20,170 bases of DNA from Candidatus Saccharimonadota bacterium. Its GTDB lineage: Bacteria > Eremiobacterota > Xenobia > Xenobiales > Xenobiaceae. Location of the stretch: positions 1 to 20,170 of the forward strand of contig SFMI01000028.1 of NCBI GenBank assembly GCA_004554425.1, read 5' to 3'. The position numbers and the translations under genes are program-made. The notes under the pieces were generated by a model. The model did not search any database, was not told the origin of the DNA, and worked only from the letters and a program-made list of their open reading frames with translations. Shown here piece after piece: positions 7,379 through 14,668 of this stretch (its first letter is position 1; every line of letters starts with the position of its first letter).

Positions 7379-7909
7379 CTAATTTAAGCTACGCGCCTCT
7401 TTAGCTTTATAAATAAAGAGCGGAGGCAAATCTAAGGAGCGAATCTTCCAACCAGCCCTGGTCTTTTCAAATTCCCAGATCCAAGGAGGAGCGTCAGGAT
7501 ACTTGGTATCTGCCACTTTGATAATAGCCGAATCACCAGAGACGCGCTCATCAACGACGACTCTCGTAACGTAAACGCTCTTGGTAGAAGCCATGGAGAA
7601 ATAGCGCTCCAATCCTTCTTCAAAACCTTTGAGATTAACTCTCATTTTGGCGTCTACACTCAAAGAGGCATAGGCTTCCTTATATTTTTTGGCTTTGACA
7701 TTATCGAGAAATTCATTGGCTATCGCAAAAGGACGGCGGCTTATATCTGGAGGCGGAACAAACTTTTCATCAGTTTCCTGATTGATAGGAACTTCCGGAG
7801 TTGAACAAGCTGCAGCCAAACACAGAACAGGAACTATTAACGCCAGGAAAACCAACTTTTTACAAGCTGGCAAATTTTTCAATTTTTGCAATTTCAGTCC
7901 AAACACCAA
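7379..7909 (-). CDS. Putative lipoprotein with NTF2-like (DUF4878-type) domain
   Basis: The 176-residue precursor has a basic N-terminus, a hydrophobic stretch (KKLVFLALIVPVLCLAAAC) and a lipobox-like AAAC placing the lipidated Cys at 35, so it is probably anchored to a membrane from the periplasmic side. The mature part, after a Pro-rich linker, begins FAIANEFLDNVKAKKYKEAY, then alternating strands with VSGDSAIIKV and a WIWEFEKTRAGWKI ending. This is the helix-then-beta-sheet pattern of small NTF2-like domains that bind ligands or partners. No catalytic residues can be assigned. The start is TTG 7909 or GTG 7906, after AGGAAG. The gene lies 46 bp downstream of rng and is likely co-transcribed with it, although no functional tie is obvious. 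Confidence 0.75.
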   Translation of the reverse strand: MVFGLKLQKLKNLPACKKLVFLALIVPVLCLAAACSTPEVPINQETDEKFVPPPDISRRPFAIANEFLDNVKAKKYKEAYASLSVDAKMRVNLKGFEEGLERYFSMASTKSVYVTRVVVDERVSGDSAIIKVADTKYPDAPPWIWEFEKTRAGWKIRSLDLPPLFIYKAKEARSLN

Positions 7910-7955
7910 TATAGCTTCCTCGCTTCCCTGCCGTGTCTAGAATAAATAAGAGTAG

Positions 7956-9632
7956 TTATAAATGGACAATCTCAGCATAGCTGATATAAAGTCCAGCCTT
8001 AACTATACGTACGACAACTTCCTTGCCTACACGATCGGAAGCATTGGCTACTTCAACCAAGCAACCGTCGATTATGGCCAAAGCTGAGTTGCTGTTATCG
8101 GATATATGACCATCCAAAAGCAATACTCTGGCTTGCTGACCACAGGCCAGAGGTGTGAAGTCCAAAGAAGCAGCTTTTTCAGCACAAGTCACATTAAAGT
8201 GTTCAGGATGGATGCTATCTGAAGCTTGTACAATAATAACAGAATCGGTTTCATGAGCCATCTGTTCAACTTCAACACCATTAGGGCCGATAAATTGGTA
8301 GGCAGCTGCGGGAGACAAGGTAACAACGGCAGCTTCTGGCTTAACAACTCCACTCATTTCCCGCAACAAATTGCGACGAGCTCTCAAAGCTACAGACTTG
8401 TGAGAAAGCACTTTACCTCGGCCATGACAAATAGGACAAACATCACGCATAATGCCATCCAAATCTTTGCCCTCTCGCTTACGAGTAATTTGTACCAAGC
8501 CTAACTCAGTCATACTGACTAAGTGAGTGCGAGTGCGATCCTTCTTGAGCTCATCACCCAGAGTTTCCAAGATTTTGCGCTGATCTTCAGAACTATCCAT
8601 GTCGATAAAGTCGACTATGATGATACCAGCCATGTCACGCAAGCGCAGCTGACGGCAAATTTCTTTACAAGCTTCCAAGTTGGTACGCAAAATCGTCTCA
8701 GCCAAGTTGTTCTTGCCGATAAACTTGCCCGTATTAACGTCGATAACCCAAAGGGCCTCGGTACGATCAACGATCAAATAACCGCCGGAAGAAAGCCAAA
8801 CACGCCTCGACAGAGCATTGTCAATTTCTTGTTCAATCTTGTACATATCGAATAAAGGATAGGTATCGGTATACAAGTGAACTTTTTCCAAGAGCTCTGG
8901 AGAGCTATGCTCCAAACGCTCACGCATGTTTAAGTACTCTTGGCGATTGTCAATAACTAAACGATCTACTTCTTCGGTAAAGAGATCGCGTAAAATCTTG
9001 TCTACCAAGTTGAGCTCTTGGTGAACCAAAGCTGGAGCGTGACAAGTTTTGGCTTTGGCCTGGACTTTATTCCAAACTTTAACCAAATAATCTAAGTCCA
9101 TTTTAAGCTCGTCGCGATCGTGACCTTCAGCAGCTGTACGCACCACCACGCCCATACCTTCAGGACGAAGTTCATCGGCGATATGGCGCAAACGATTGCG
9201 CTCTTCTTCGGTAGAAATACGACGAGAAACGCCAACATATTGAGCTGAAGGGAATAATACCAAGTAGCGTCCTGGCAAAGTTATGTAAGAGGTAATGCGA
9301 GCGCCTTTAGTACCGATAGCCTCTTTGACTACTTGCACCAAAGTTTCCTGATTAGGGCGTACAATTTCAGCGATGGTAGGCTTGGTAAAGCCATTCTCGC
9401 CTTCGCTCAAGCCAGCCACGGCATCATTGGCACACAAAAAAGCATTGCGTTCCAAGCCAATATCAACAAAAGCAGCGTTCATGCCTGGCAAAACGTCGGA
9501 AACTCTGCCCTTAAAGATGCTGCCGACCTGGCGCTCTTCACGGGCTATGAGAATTTCCATGGGGCGTCCGTCTTCAAGTACAACCGCTCTCCCCTCGCGA
9601 TCGTCGATGGATATTAAAATTTCTTTATACAT
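7956..9632 (-). CDS. rng: Ribonuclease E/G family endoribonuclease
   Basis: This single-strand endoribonuclease is involved in rRNA maturation and mRNA decay. In its 558 residues, an S1 RNA-binding domain (about 35-120, GSIFKGRVSDVLPGMNAAFVDIG) is followed by 5'-sensor and RNase H-like regions. The DNase I-like catalytic core has the two metal-binding aspartates in VIDVNTG (Asp298) and IIVDFIDM (Asp341). The Zn-link CPICHGRGK holds Cys399 and Cys402. About 150 residues follow the Zn-link, ending in a small beta-rich segment (EVVVRIVKAGLYISYAEIV) that resembles a TRAM/OB fold. The long disordered degradosome scaffold of E. coli RNase E is absent, so RNase G-like is the better label. ATG 9632 has only a weak AAGG upstream. 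It is divergent from ffh. Confidence 0.92.
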   Translation of the reverse strand: MYKEILISIDDREGRAVVLEDGRPMEILIAREERQVGSIFKGRVSDVLPGMNAAFVDIGLERNAFLCANDAVAGLSEGENGFTKPTIAEIVRPNQETLVQVVKEAIGTKGARITSYITLPGRYLVLFPSAQYVGVSRRISTEEERNRLRHIADELRPEGMGVVVRTAAEGHDRDELKMDLDYLVKVWNKVQAKAKTCHAPALVHQELNLVDKILRDLFTEEVDRLVIDNRQEYLNMRERLEHSSPELLEKVHLYTDTYPLFDMYKIEQEIDNALSRRVWLSSGGYLIVDRTEALWVIDVNTGKFIGKNNLAETILRTNLEACKEICRQLRLRDMAGIIIVDFIDMDSSEDQRKILETLGDELKKDRTRTHLVSMTELGLVQITRKREGKDLDGIMRDVCPICHGRGKVLSHKSVALRARRNLLREMSGVVKPEAAVVTLSPAAAYQFIGPNGVEVEQMAHETDSVIIVQASDSIHPEHFNVTCAEKAASLDFTPLACGQQARVLLLDGHISDNSNSALAIIDGCLVEVANASDRVGKEVVVRIVKAGLYISYAEIVHL

Positions 9633-9941
9633 AAATTAAATAAACCTTACTGTAGTTGGGGCCAATCCGCCCCCCAGACCGTCGGAAAAAGCCATGCTCG
9701 GCCGCTGCTAAAACAGCCAAAGCAGAAGCGAAAAAAATCCGTATACGGTAAAACTTAGAGATACGAAAAAATGGGTGTTTCGCTCTTCACGTTTCACAGC
9801 CTACTTCCTGCCTAACGTACAGCTGCTGTGAATTCACAGTCGAACTAAAAGAGACGTCCATTTAGTCAAGTAGCGATAAGAACTGATGCGAAAGAGAACA
9901 AAAAAACATACGGGAAAGTATAGTGAAAAATCGCTTAGTTA
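9633..9941. other. Divergent rng/ffh intergenic region, non-coding
   Basis: No convincing gene was found on either strand. It contains a C/G-rich patch (9657-9710), a CCGTATACGG palindrome near 9739-9748 and a CTGTGAATTCACAG palindrome at 9826-9839. No clear minus-strand promoter for rng could be picked out. No tRNA or 4.5S RNA signature was seen. Confidence 0.6.
9826..9839. promoter_or_regulatory. 14-bp perfect palindrome, operator-like
   Basis: CTGTGAATTCACAG is a perfect dyad roughly 100 bp upstream of the ffh -35 box and about 190 bp upstream of the rng start. It could be a binding site for a dimeric regulator, but no cognate protein is identified in the window. Confidence 0.35.
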
Positions 9942-9970
9942 TTGACGAAGAATTGCATAAAGTATATAAT
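9942..9970 (+). promoter_or_regulatory. Strong sigma70-type promoter for ffh
   Basis: TTGACG (9942-9947), a 17-bp spacer and a perfect TATAAT (9965-9970) form the best promoter in the window. The expected transcript has an untranslated leader of about 125 nt before the ffh ATG at 10104. Confidence 0.8.
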
Positions 9971-10103
9971 ATGTCACATTGTTCAGAAGCTTACATTTTT
10001 CGTATCTGTACGGTACAGAATGCAAGTCAGGTTGAACAAAGAATAAGCGAGACAGTCCAAGCAATCGCTAATCACCGGAAAAGTGAGGCAGGCTCATTAG
10101 GTT

Positions 10104-11441
10104 ATGTTTGAATCTCTTTCGGAGCGACTCAATGACATTTTTAAGAAAATATCAGGTCGCGGAAAGCTGTCAGAAGAAGACGTAAACGAAGCTCTGCGGG
10201 AAGTGCGCCGCGCTCTCCTGGAAGCTGACGTGAGTCTTCCTGTGGTAAAAGAGTTTATTTCCAACATCCGTGAGCGTGCAGTCGGTGAAGAGCTCATTAA
10301 GAGCATGACCCCGGCACAGCAAGTGATCAGATACGTACGCGACGAGCTCATTTCTCTCATGGGCGGCGAAGCGGCCAAACTCACTTTTGCCTCCAAAGCC
10401 CCGACCGTTTTTATGGTTTGCGGCCTTAATGGCGCCGGTAAGACTACCAGCGCGGCCAAGTTGGCCTCCTACTTAAGAGGTTCTGGCCATCATCCTCTGT
10501 TGGCTGCCACCGACGTATACAGGCCGGCGGCTATTCAACAGCTTGAAGTTTTGGCCAAACAAATCAGCGTTCCAGTTTTTAAGCTTGAAGGATGCCAAGA
10601 TCCGGTAGAAATTACTTCTGAAGCTGTAGCCAAAGCTAAAGATTTAGGCAGAGACGTGGTCATTATCGATACCGCCGGCCGCTTAAATATCGACAGCGAG
10701 CTTATGGAAGAGCTTAAGAAGCAGCGTGACGCCGTATCTCCAGATGAGATCTTGTTGGTGGTCGACGCCATGACCGGTCAGGATGCCGTCAATGTAGCTC
10801 GTGATTTTAATGAGCTTTTGGGCATTACCGGCGTGATCATGACTAAGTTGGACGGAGACGCCCGCGGTGGTGCGGCCATTTCTGTGCGCAAAGTCACCGG
10901 TGCTCCTCTTAAGTTCGTGGGTACCAGTGAGAGACTCAGTGGCTTGGAGCCCTTCCACCCCGACCGTATGGCCGGTCGCATTTTGGGCATGGGCGATGTT
11001 CTCAGCCTTATAGAAAAAGCCGAACAGACTCTGGATAAAGAAAAAGCTCAAGAGCTTTCCGAAAGACTTAAACAGAACAAATTCGACTTAAACGATCTCT
11101 TGGATCAGATGCAGCAAATTCGCCGCATGGGCCCAATTAAAGATATTATCAAAATGCTGCCTGGAGTAGGCCGTGCTTTAGATGATATTCCCATAGGCGA
11201 GAAGGAAATCAGGCGCGTCGAGTCTATTATTCTTTCTATGACCCCTAAAGAGAGGCGTAACCCCGAGATCCTGGATGCCTCCCGCAAGCGTCGCGTTGCC
11301 AAAGGCTCAGGCAGCGACGTAGCCGCCGTCAACGCAATTCTCAAGCAATACAACGAACTGAGAAAGTTCATGAAGAGCATAGGTGGCTTGGCTAAGGGTA
11401 AGAAAGGCAGGAAGCTGGGCTTCTTTAGGCTTCCTTTCTAA
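10104..11441 (+). CDS. ffh: Signal recognition particle protein Ffh (SRP54)
   Basis: Ffh is the SRP GTPase that binds signal sequences of nascent membrane and secreted proteins with 4.5S RNA and docks with FtsY. The 445 residues comprise an N-domain four-helix bundle (1-90), and a G-domain with GLNGAGKT (107-114), DVYRPAA (137-143), DTAGR (189-193) and TKLDGDARGG (247-256). The Met-rich M-domain (about 300-432) includes LLDQMQQIRRMGPI and the RNA-binding SRKRRVAKGSGS. It is full length for the family. The C-terminal tail KKGRKLGFFRLPF is short and basic-hydrophobic and slightly unusual. ATG 10104 follows a poor AGG. The gene begins the block ffh-rpsP-khpA, a common arrangement. The 4.5S RNA gene was not found nearby. 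Confidence 0.97.
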   Translation: MFESLSERLNDIFKKISGRGKLSEEDVNEALREVRRALLEADVSLPVVKEFISNIRERAVGEELIKSMTPAQQVIRYVRDELISLMGGEAAKLTFASKAPTVFMVCGLNGAGKTTSAAKLASYLRGSGHHPLLAATDVYRPAAIQQLEVLAKQISVPVFKLEGCQDPVEITSEAVAKAKDLGRDVVIIDTAGRLNIDSELMEELKKQRDAVSPDEILLVVDAMTGQDAVNVARDFNELLGITGVIMTKLDGDARGGAAISVRKVTGAPLKFVGTSERLSGLEPFHPDRMAGRILGMGDVLSLIEKAEQTLDKEKAQELSERLKQNKFDLNDLLDQMQQIRRMGPIKDIIKMLPGVGRALDDIPIGEKEIRRVESIILSMTPKERRNPEILDASRKRRVAKGSGSDVAAVNAILKQYNELRKFMKSIGGLAKGKKGRKLGFFRLPF

Positions 11442-11682
11442 GACTGCCTCTAAGGCCGGTTCCTTCTCTGCCGGTCTTACGCAGCACAAGTTTTAGCGCT
11501 TAAGCAAAAGCGCTCGTAAGTGTTTCTGTCGAAATAGTCTTTCACTTCGGAAAAGATAATTCGGCGGGTTTAAGAGCGAAAATTCTTCGCCGAGCACAGA
11601 CTCTTGACTTCCGCCGGGAGAGTGCTGAAATTTCATTAACAATTGCTAATAGCAGATAATCACCACAGGAGGCACCCCATCA
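11442..11682 (+). other. Structured ffh-rpsP intergenic leader
   Basis: Three hairpins follow one another: AAGGCCGG/CCGGTCTT with one G-U (11452-11459 with 11471-11478), AGCGCTT/AAGCGCT (11495-11501 with 11508-11514), and TTCGGCG paired with CGCCGAG around 11560-11594. None is followed by a T-tract, so they look like leader or processing structures rather than terminators. No coding potential was seen. Confidence 0.5.
11604..11631 (+). promoter_or_regulatory. Candidate promoter for rpsP
   Basis: TTGACT (11604-11609), a 16-bp spacer and TGAAAT (11626-11631), preceded by TGC as in an extended -10. Match to consensus is moderate. It would give a ~45-nt leader containing the AGGAGG ribosome binding site of rpsP. 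Confidence 0.4.
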
Positions 11683-12000
11683 ATGGTACGCATTAGACTT
11701 CGTAGAGTAGGACGCAAGAAACAGGCTAGCTACCGCATCGTAGCTGCTGACGCTAGATGTCCCCGCGACGGTCGTTTCATTGAGATTCTTGGGCACTACA
11801 ACCCTCGCACCAATCCCCCCACAGTCGTTATGAAATCCGACCGCGTTAAGGCCTGGCTCTCTAACGGCGCCCAGCCTACCGACTCCGTCCGCGGCTTGCT
11901 CGTAAGCAGCGGTTTGTGGAAGGAATTCTACGGTACCGATTACGTTTATCCCACTCCTAAGGCTGCAGAGGCTAAGGAAGAAGCTGCTCCCGAAGCCTAG
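11683..12000 (+). CDS. rpsP: 30S ribosomal protein S16 (bS16)
   Basis: The 105-residue protein starts MVRIRLRRVGRKKQASYRIVAADARCPRDGRF in the pattern of bS16, followed by IEILGHYNPRT and the KSDRVKAWLSNGAQPTDSV segment that packs on 16S rRNA. bS16 binds early in 30S assembly and stabilises the 5' and central domains. The family norm is about 80-90 residues; here an Ala/Glu-rich tail (KAAEAKEEAAPEA) extends the C-terminus. ATG 11683 is preceded by AGGAGG at about 10 bases. It is followed 60 bp later by khpA, the usual neighbour. Confidence 0.97.
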   Translation: MVRIRLRRVGRKKQASYRIVAADARCPRDGRFIEILGHYNPRTNPPTVVMKSDRVKAWLSNGAQPTDSVRGLLVSSGLWKEFYGTDYVYPTPKAAEAKEEAAPEA

Positions 12001-12060
12001 TATTTTCCCCACTCCTTTTACTGCAAAGTAAGAGTTTTTGTTGAGGAGAGGAGAGTCGCC

Positions 12061-12288
12061 ATGAAAGGCTTGCTGGAGTATCTGGCCCGCCAACTCGTCG
12101 ATTGTCCCGATCAGGTTGAAGTCCGTGAACTTCAAGGAGAGCGCTCAACTATCTTAGAGTTGAGAGTGGCTCCGGAAGATATGGGCAAGGTTATAGGTCG
12201 GCAGGGTAAAACAGCCCAAGCGATTCGCACGCTTGTAAAAGCTGCGGGAACTCGCGAAGGCAAACGGGTTATGGTGGAAATAATCTAG
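12061..12288 (+). CDS. khpA: KH-domain RNA-binding protein KhpA
   Basis: This 75-residue protein is a single type II KH domain with the RNA-binding loop in MGKVIGRQGKTAQAIRTL (the GxxG is GRQG). KhpA forms dimers, or heterodimers with KhpB (Jag), binding sRNAs and mRNAs and affecting cell division and translation in other bacteria. Start and length match the family, and GAGGAGAGGAGAG just upstream supplies a strong ribosome binding site. The position between rpsP and rimM is the conserved one. A strong terminator begins 6 bases after its stop codon. Confidence 0.95.
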   Translation: MKGLLEYLARQLVDCPDQVEVRELQGERSTILELRVAPEDMGKVIGRQGKTAQAIRTLVKAAGTREGKRVMVEII

Positions 12289-12294
12289 TTGGTA

Positions 12295-12331
12295 AAACCG
12301 GCGCCATAAGACTTGTGCCGCCGGTTTTTTT
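12295..12331 (+). terminator. Strong intrinsic terminator between khpA and rimM
   Basis: A perfect 9-bp G/C-rich stem AAACCGGCG/CGCCGGTTT (12295-12303 with 12319-12327) is directly followed by a T-tract. It ends only about 20 bases before the rimM start, leaving no room for a rimM promoter after it. Confidence 0.88.
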
Positions 12332-12350
12332 CTTTTCTGATAGGTTTAGT

Positions 12351-12890
12351 ATGCAGGAACAGCAGACCAAGGGGCCCAAGCCCCAAGAATTTGTGGCCAT
12401 CGCTTCTGTTTTGACATCTTTTGGAGTACGAGGCGAAATAAAAGCTCGTATTTTAACAGATTTTCCGGAGCGCTTCAAAAAAACTAAGGAAGTTTACTTA
12501 GTTGCCAAAAACGGAGAATATAGTCGTCATACTTTGCGAAGTTCCCGTTTTCATCAAAATTATATTTTGTTGAAGCTTAGCGGGATCGACTCTCCGGAAG
12601 AGGTAGCGAATTATCGCGATTGGTCAATTAGTGTAACCCCGGAGAATTTGGTTCCTTTAGAAGAAGGTGAGTATTGGCACTTCCAGTTAAAAGGACTGAA
12701 AGTTATCGATCAACACAATGTATGCCGAGGCCGTATCTTCGATATATATTCTTATCCTGGTTGCGATCAGTACGCTGTACGTGACGAAAAAGGCCATGAG
12801 CTAGTAATACCGGCTGTAGAGCGTTTTATAAAGAAAGTAGACTTGGATAGCGGCTGCCTTCTGGTTAAACTCCCTGAAGAGGAAGCTTAA
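12351..12890 (+). CDS. rimM: Ribosome maturation factor RimM
   Basis: RimM helps assemble the 30S head around uS19 and the 16S rRNA 3' domain. The 179 residues have the N-terminal beta-barrel domain (EFVAIASVLTSFGVRGEIKAR, the GxRGE-type motif) and the PRC-barrel domain starting near GEYWHFQLKGLKV and ending ELVIPAVERFIKKVDLDSGCLLV. ATG 12351 is chosen because the longer frame to a GTG at 12315 would place the start inside the terminator stem and add a non-conserved PPVFFFSDRF peptide. The stop codon abuts the trmD ATG, so the two are translationally coupled. Expression must come from read-through of the upstream terminator or a promoter inside khpA. Confidence 0.93.
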   Translation: MQEQQTKGPKPQEFVAIASVLTSFGVRGEIKARILTDFPERFKKTKEVYLVAKNGEYSRHTLRSSRFHQNYILLKLSGIDSPEEVANYRDWSISVTPENLVPLEEGEYWHFQLKGLKVIDQHNVCRGRIFDIYSYPGCDQYAVRDEKGHELVIPAVERFIKKVDLDSGCLLVKLPEEEA

Positions 12891-13613
12891 ATGCGCCTGG
12901 ATATTATTACCCTTTTTCCCGAGATGTTTGCTCCGCTTTATACCAGTATTCCGGCTCGCGCCCAAAAACGCGATCTCGTAGAGCTGGGATTGGTTGATTT
13001 GCGTGCCTACGGAACTGGACGTCACTTTCAAACAGATGATGTCCCTTACGGAGGCGGCAGCGGTATGGTTATGCAGCCCGAGCCTTTAGGACGAGCTATA
13101 GACGATATTCCCAAATCAGCTGAAGGAGCTCACATAATTTATCTCTCCCCCCAAGGACAGAGATTAACTCAGAAAAAAGTCGAAGAGCTGACCTATTCTC
13201 ATAAACATATCATTATGATTTGCGGTCACTACGAAGGCATAGATGAACGTATTTTACAAAAATATGTAGACGAAGAAATTTCCCTGGGAGATTTTGTTAT
13301 TTCTGGCGGTGAGTTAGCTGCTATGGTTGTAGCTGATGCCATCATAAGACTGGTTCCAGGTGTGATCGATGCTGATTCAGCCCAAAATGAATCATTCAGC
13401 ACTGGGATTTTGGACTATCCTTATTACACTAGACCTCTGAATTATCAGGGTATGGAAGTTCCTTCAGTGCTTACCAGCGGAGACCACAAAAAAATTGCCC
13501 AATGGAGACGTCAGCAAGCTCTTTTAAATACAGCTCGCAAACGTCCAGATTTGCTGGAGGGTCACAAATTAACTCCAGAAGAGCAAGAGTTTTTAGCCTC
13601 TTCCCTTCGTTAG
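12891..13613 (+). CDS. trmD: tRNA (guanine-N1-)-methyltransferase TrmD
   Basis: TrmD methylates N1 of G37 next to the anticodon using SAM, preventing +1 frameshifting. The 240-residue protein has the SPOUT trefoil-knot fold with SAM-binding GHYEGIDER (112-120) and DFVISGGELA (134-143). The N-terminal MRLDIITLFPEMF and PYGGGSGMVMQPEP are typical, and the C-terminal helical domain has RRQQALLNTARKRPDLL. Length matches the family. Its ATG follows the rimM TAA with no gap. It is normally followed by rplS, but here a 582-bp structured gap intervenes. Confidence 0.97.
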   Translation: MRLDIITLFPEMFAPLYTSIPARAQKRDLVELGLVDLRAYGTGRHFQTDDVPYGGGSGMVMQPEPLGRAIDDIPKSAEGAHIIYLSPQGQRLTQKKVEELTYSHKHIIMICGHYEGIDERILQKYVDEEISLGDFVISGGELAAMVVADAIIRLVPGVIDADSAQNESFSTGILDYPYYTRPLNYQGMEVPSVLTSGDHKKIAQWRRQQALLNTARKRPDLLEGHKLTPEEQEFLASSLR

Positions 13614-13857
13614 TTCTCCGAACTATTAAAAAATACCGTGGGGCGCACGGAAATATACGCCTGTGGAGAGTTTTGCAGCTAGTTGTTTTTTTTCGATTGG
13701 CAATGTTATTCTCGTAGAAACAGGAAGTTCTCAACTTTCCAAAGGGAACACGTCCCCTAGCTAAATGTATATCAGCGGAGCGATAAAAGGAGGAAAGTTC
13801 CTTTTGCACTCCTGTCTGCTGCCTCAATGGCTTTGCCTGTACAAAAGGGCTTAACTA
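13614..13857 (+). other. Non-coding trmD 3' region with RNA-like folds
   Basis: No gene was found. It holds element copy A (13634-13671), a T8 run at 13685-13692, and a possible nested fold: an outer stem AACTTTCC/GGAAAGTT (13733-13740 with 13792-13799) enclosing a GGGA/TCCC hairpin (13744-13747 with 13753-13756). It could be a processed 3' UTR or a small RNA; no known family was recognised. Confidence 0.45.
13634..13671 (+). repeat. 38-nt hairpin element, copy A (downstream of trmD)
   Basis: It begins TACCGTG and contains a CCGTG/CACGG hairpin with loop GGGCG. The 3' part carries TACGCCTGTGGAGAGT. It matches copy B at 13993-14030 over 38 ungapped positions with 7 differences by my count. 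The stem bases are identical and the 5-nt loop differs at three positions. Confidence 0.6.
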
Positions 13858-13886
13858 TTGATTTTTTTAGGCTCGTCTGGTAGAAT
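13858..13886 (+). promoter_or_regulatory. Sigma70-type promoter for rplS
   Basis: TTGATT (13858-13863), a 17-bp spacer and TAGAAT (13881-13886). It would start a ~300-nt untranslated leader for rplS, separating L19 expression from rimM-trmD. Confidence 0.65.
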
Positions 13887-13892
13887 ATTCGA

Positions 13893-14195
13893 GTTCTGCT
13901 GTAGGCTGTTTTTAGGCCAGCTTAAATCTACCGTCTTGATACGGATAGGGTTGGCAGGACGTATTTAGTCAGCGTTGAATCCGCTCGGCGAGTACCGTGA
14001 GACACACGGGAATCTACGCTTGAGGAGAGTGGCCAATTAGCTTCCCCCGCGAGAGAAGGGGAAGCGGTGCCATTCGTTGAGCCAAGAATCCCCCTGGTTT
14101 CAGCCGTGGGGAGTGTCAATTGTGAGCAGGCTATAGCCAACAGGGATAGTATCCCCCAGAGGCAAGCAAGATTCGTTAAGAGAAGGATATCCACC
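13893..14195 (+). ncRNA. Long structured 5' leader of rplS (candidate cis-regulatory RNA)
   Basis: Between the predicted promoter and the rplS ATG lie about 300 nt with several strong helices. These include element copy B (hairpin CCGTG/CACGG at 13995-14009), GCTTCCCC/GGGGAAGC (14040-14047 with 14058-14065), and GGGATA/TATCCC just before the ribosome binding region. L19 leaders are known autoregulatory RNAs in some bacteria, but I could not match this one to a known family. No ORF in it looks real; the in-frame upstream extension of rplS to 14067 has no L19-like sequence. Confidence 0.45.
13993..14030 (+). repeat. 38-nt hairpin element, copy B (in the rplS leader)
   Basis: It begins TACCGTG, forms the same CCGTG/CACGG stem with loop AGACA, and continues to TACGCTTGAGGAGAGT. 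It is the second copy of the element at 13634-13671, 359 nt apart, in the same orientation. Confidence 0.6.
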
Positions 14196-14546
14196 ATGGA
14201 TCTGATCAAGAGTATTGAGCGCGAGCAAATGAAAGAAGAATTTCCCAGCTTTGGCCCTGGCGACACCGTAAAGGCTTGGCTGAAGGTTATCGAAGGCGGA
14301 AAAGAGCGCTTCCAGGCTTTCGAAGGCGTTTGCATCAAGAGAGGCAACTCCGGTCTTAAAGAGAGTTTCACTCTTCGTAAAATTTCCGGCGGTGTCGGCG
14401 TAGAAAGAACCATTTTGGTGCACAGCCCCCGCTTAGACAGAGTAGAAGTTATCCGTCACGGTGCCGTACGCCGCGCTCGTTTGTTCTACCTCCGCGACCT
14501 CGTTGGTAAGAAGGCTCGCGTAAAAGAGAGACGTGTAAACCGCTAA
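14196..14546 (+). CDS. rplS: 50S ribosomal protein L19 (bL19)
   Basis: The 116-residue protein begins MDLIKSIEREQMKEEFPSF, then GPGDTVKAWLKVIEGGKERFQAFEGVCI, the standard bL19 SH3-like barrel, and ends FYLRDLVGKKARVKERR. bL19 sits at the 30S-50S interface and contacts helices forming bridges B6 and B8. ATG 14196 is supported by AAGGA 8 bases upstream and matches the family start; the open frame continues upstream to 14067 but that sequence is leader RNA. It has its own promoter, a long leader and two terminators downstream, so it is probably a monocistronic unit. Confidence 0.97.
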   Translation: MDLIKSIEREQMKEEFPSFGPGDTVKAWLKVIEGGKERFQAFEGVCIKRGNSGLKESFTLRKISGGVGVERTILVHSPRLDRVEVIRHGAVRRARLFYLRDLVGKKARVKERRVNR

Positions 14547-14590
14547 TTCCCCCACATTCTGGTAGGGATTGCCAAGTTTTGCCAACATCA

Positions 14591-14642
14591 ATGCCGCAGA
14601 GAGTGGAGAGAGTTTTCCCGCCGTTCGCTGCGGTATTTTTTT
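14591..14642 (+). terminator. Intrinsic terminator after rplS (first)
   Basis: A 9-bp stem ATGCCGCAG/CTGCGGTAT with one G-U pair (14591-14599 with 14628-14636) has a 28-nt loop, followed by a run of T. Confidence 0.65.
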
Positions 14643-14668
14643 GCGAAGTAAGGCTCAAGCAAATGAAC

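Noticed and set aside
9971..10103. 4.5S RNA gene or a small CDS (frame 9923-10111) upstream of ffh
   Set aside because: The conserved domain IV GGAAGGAAGCAG signature is absent; the frame overlaps the ffh promoter and has no ribosome binding site.
12315..12350. Longer RimM start at GTG 12315
   Set aside because: It lies inside the terminator stem and adds a non-conserved peptide.
13789..13801. RNase P RNA-like GGAGGAAAGTTCC, with a distant GGGCTTA
   Set aside because: The two P4-like strings are only ~50 nt apart and the rest of the RNase P consensus is absent.
13634..14030. Tandem glycine riboswitch (GGAGAG and two copies)
   Set aside because: The conserved ACCGAAG and the downstream CUCAGGU-type segments are missing, and the copies are 359 nt apart.
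14067..14195. 43-residue N-terminal extension of L19
   Set aside because: bL19 starts at the MDLIKSIE-type sequence with a good ribosome binding site; the upstream sequence is structured leader.
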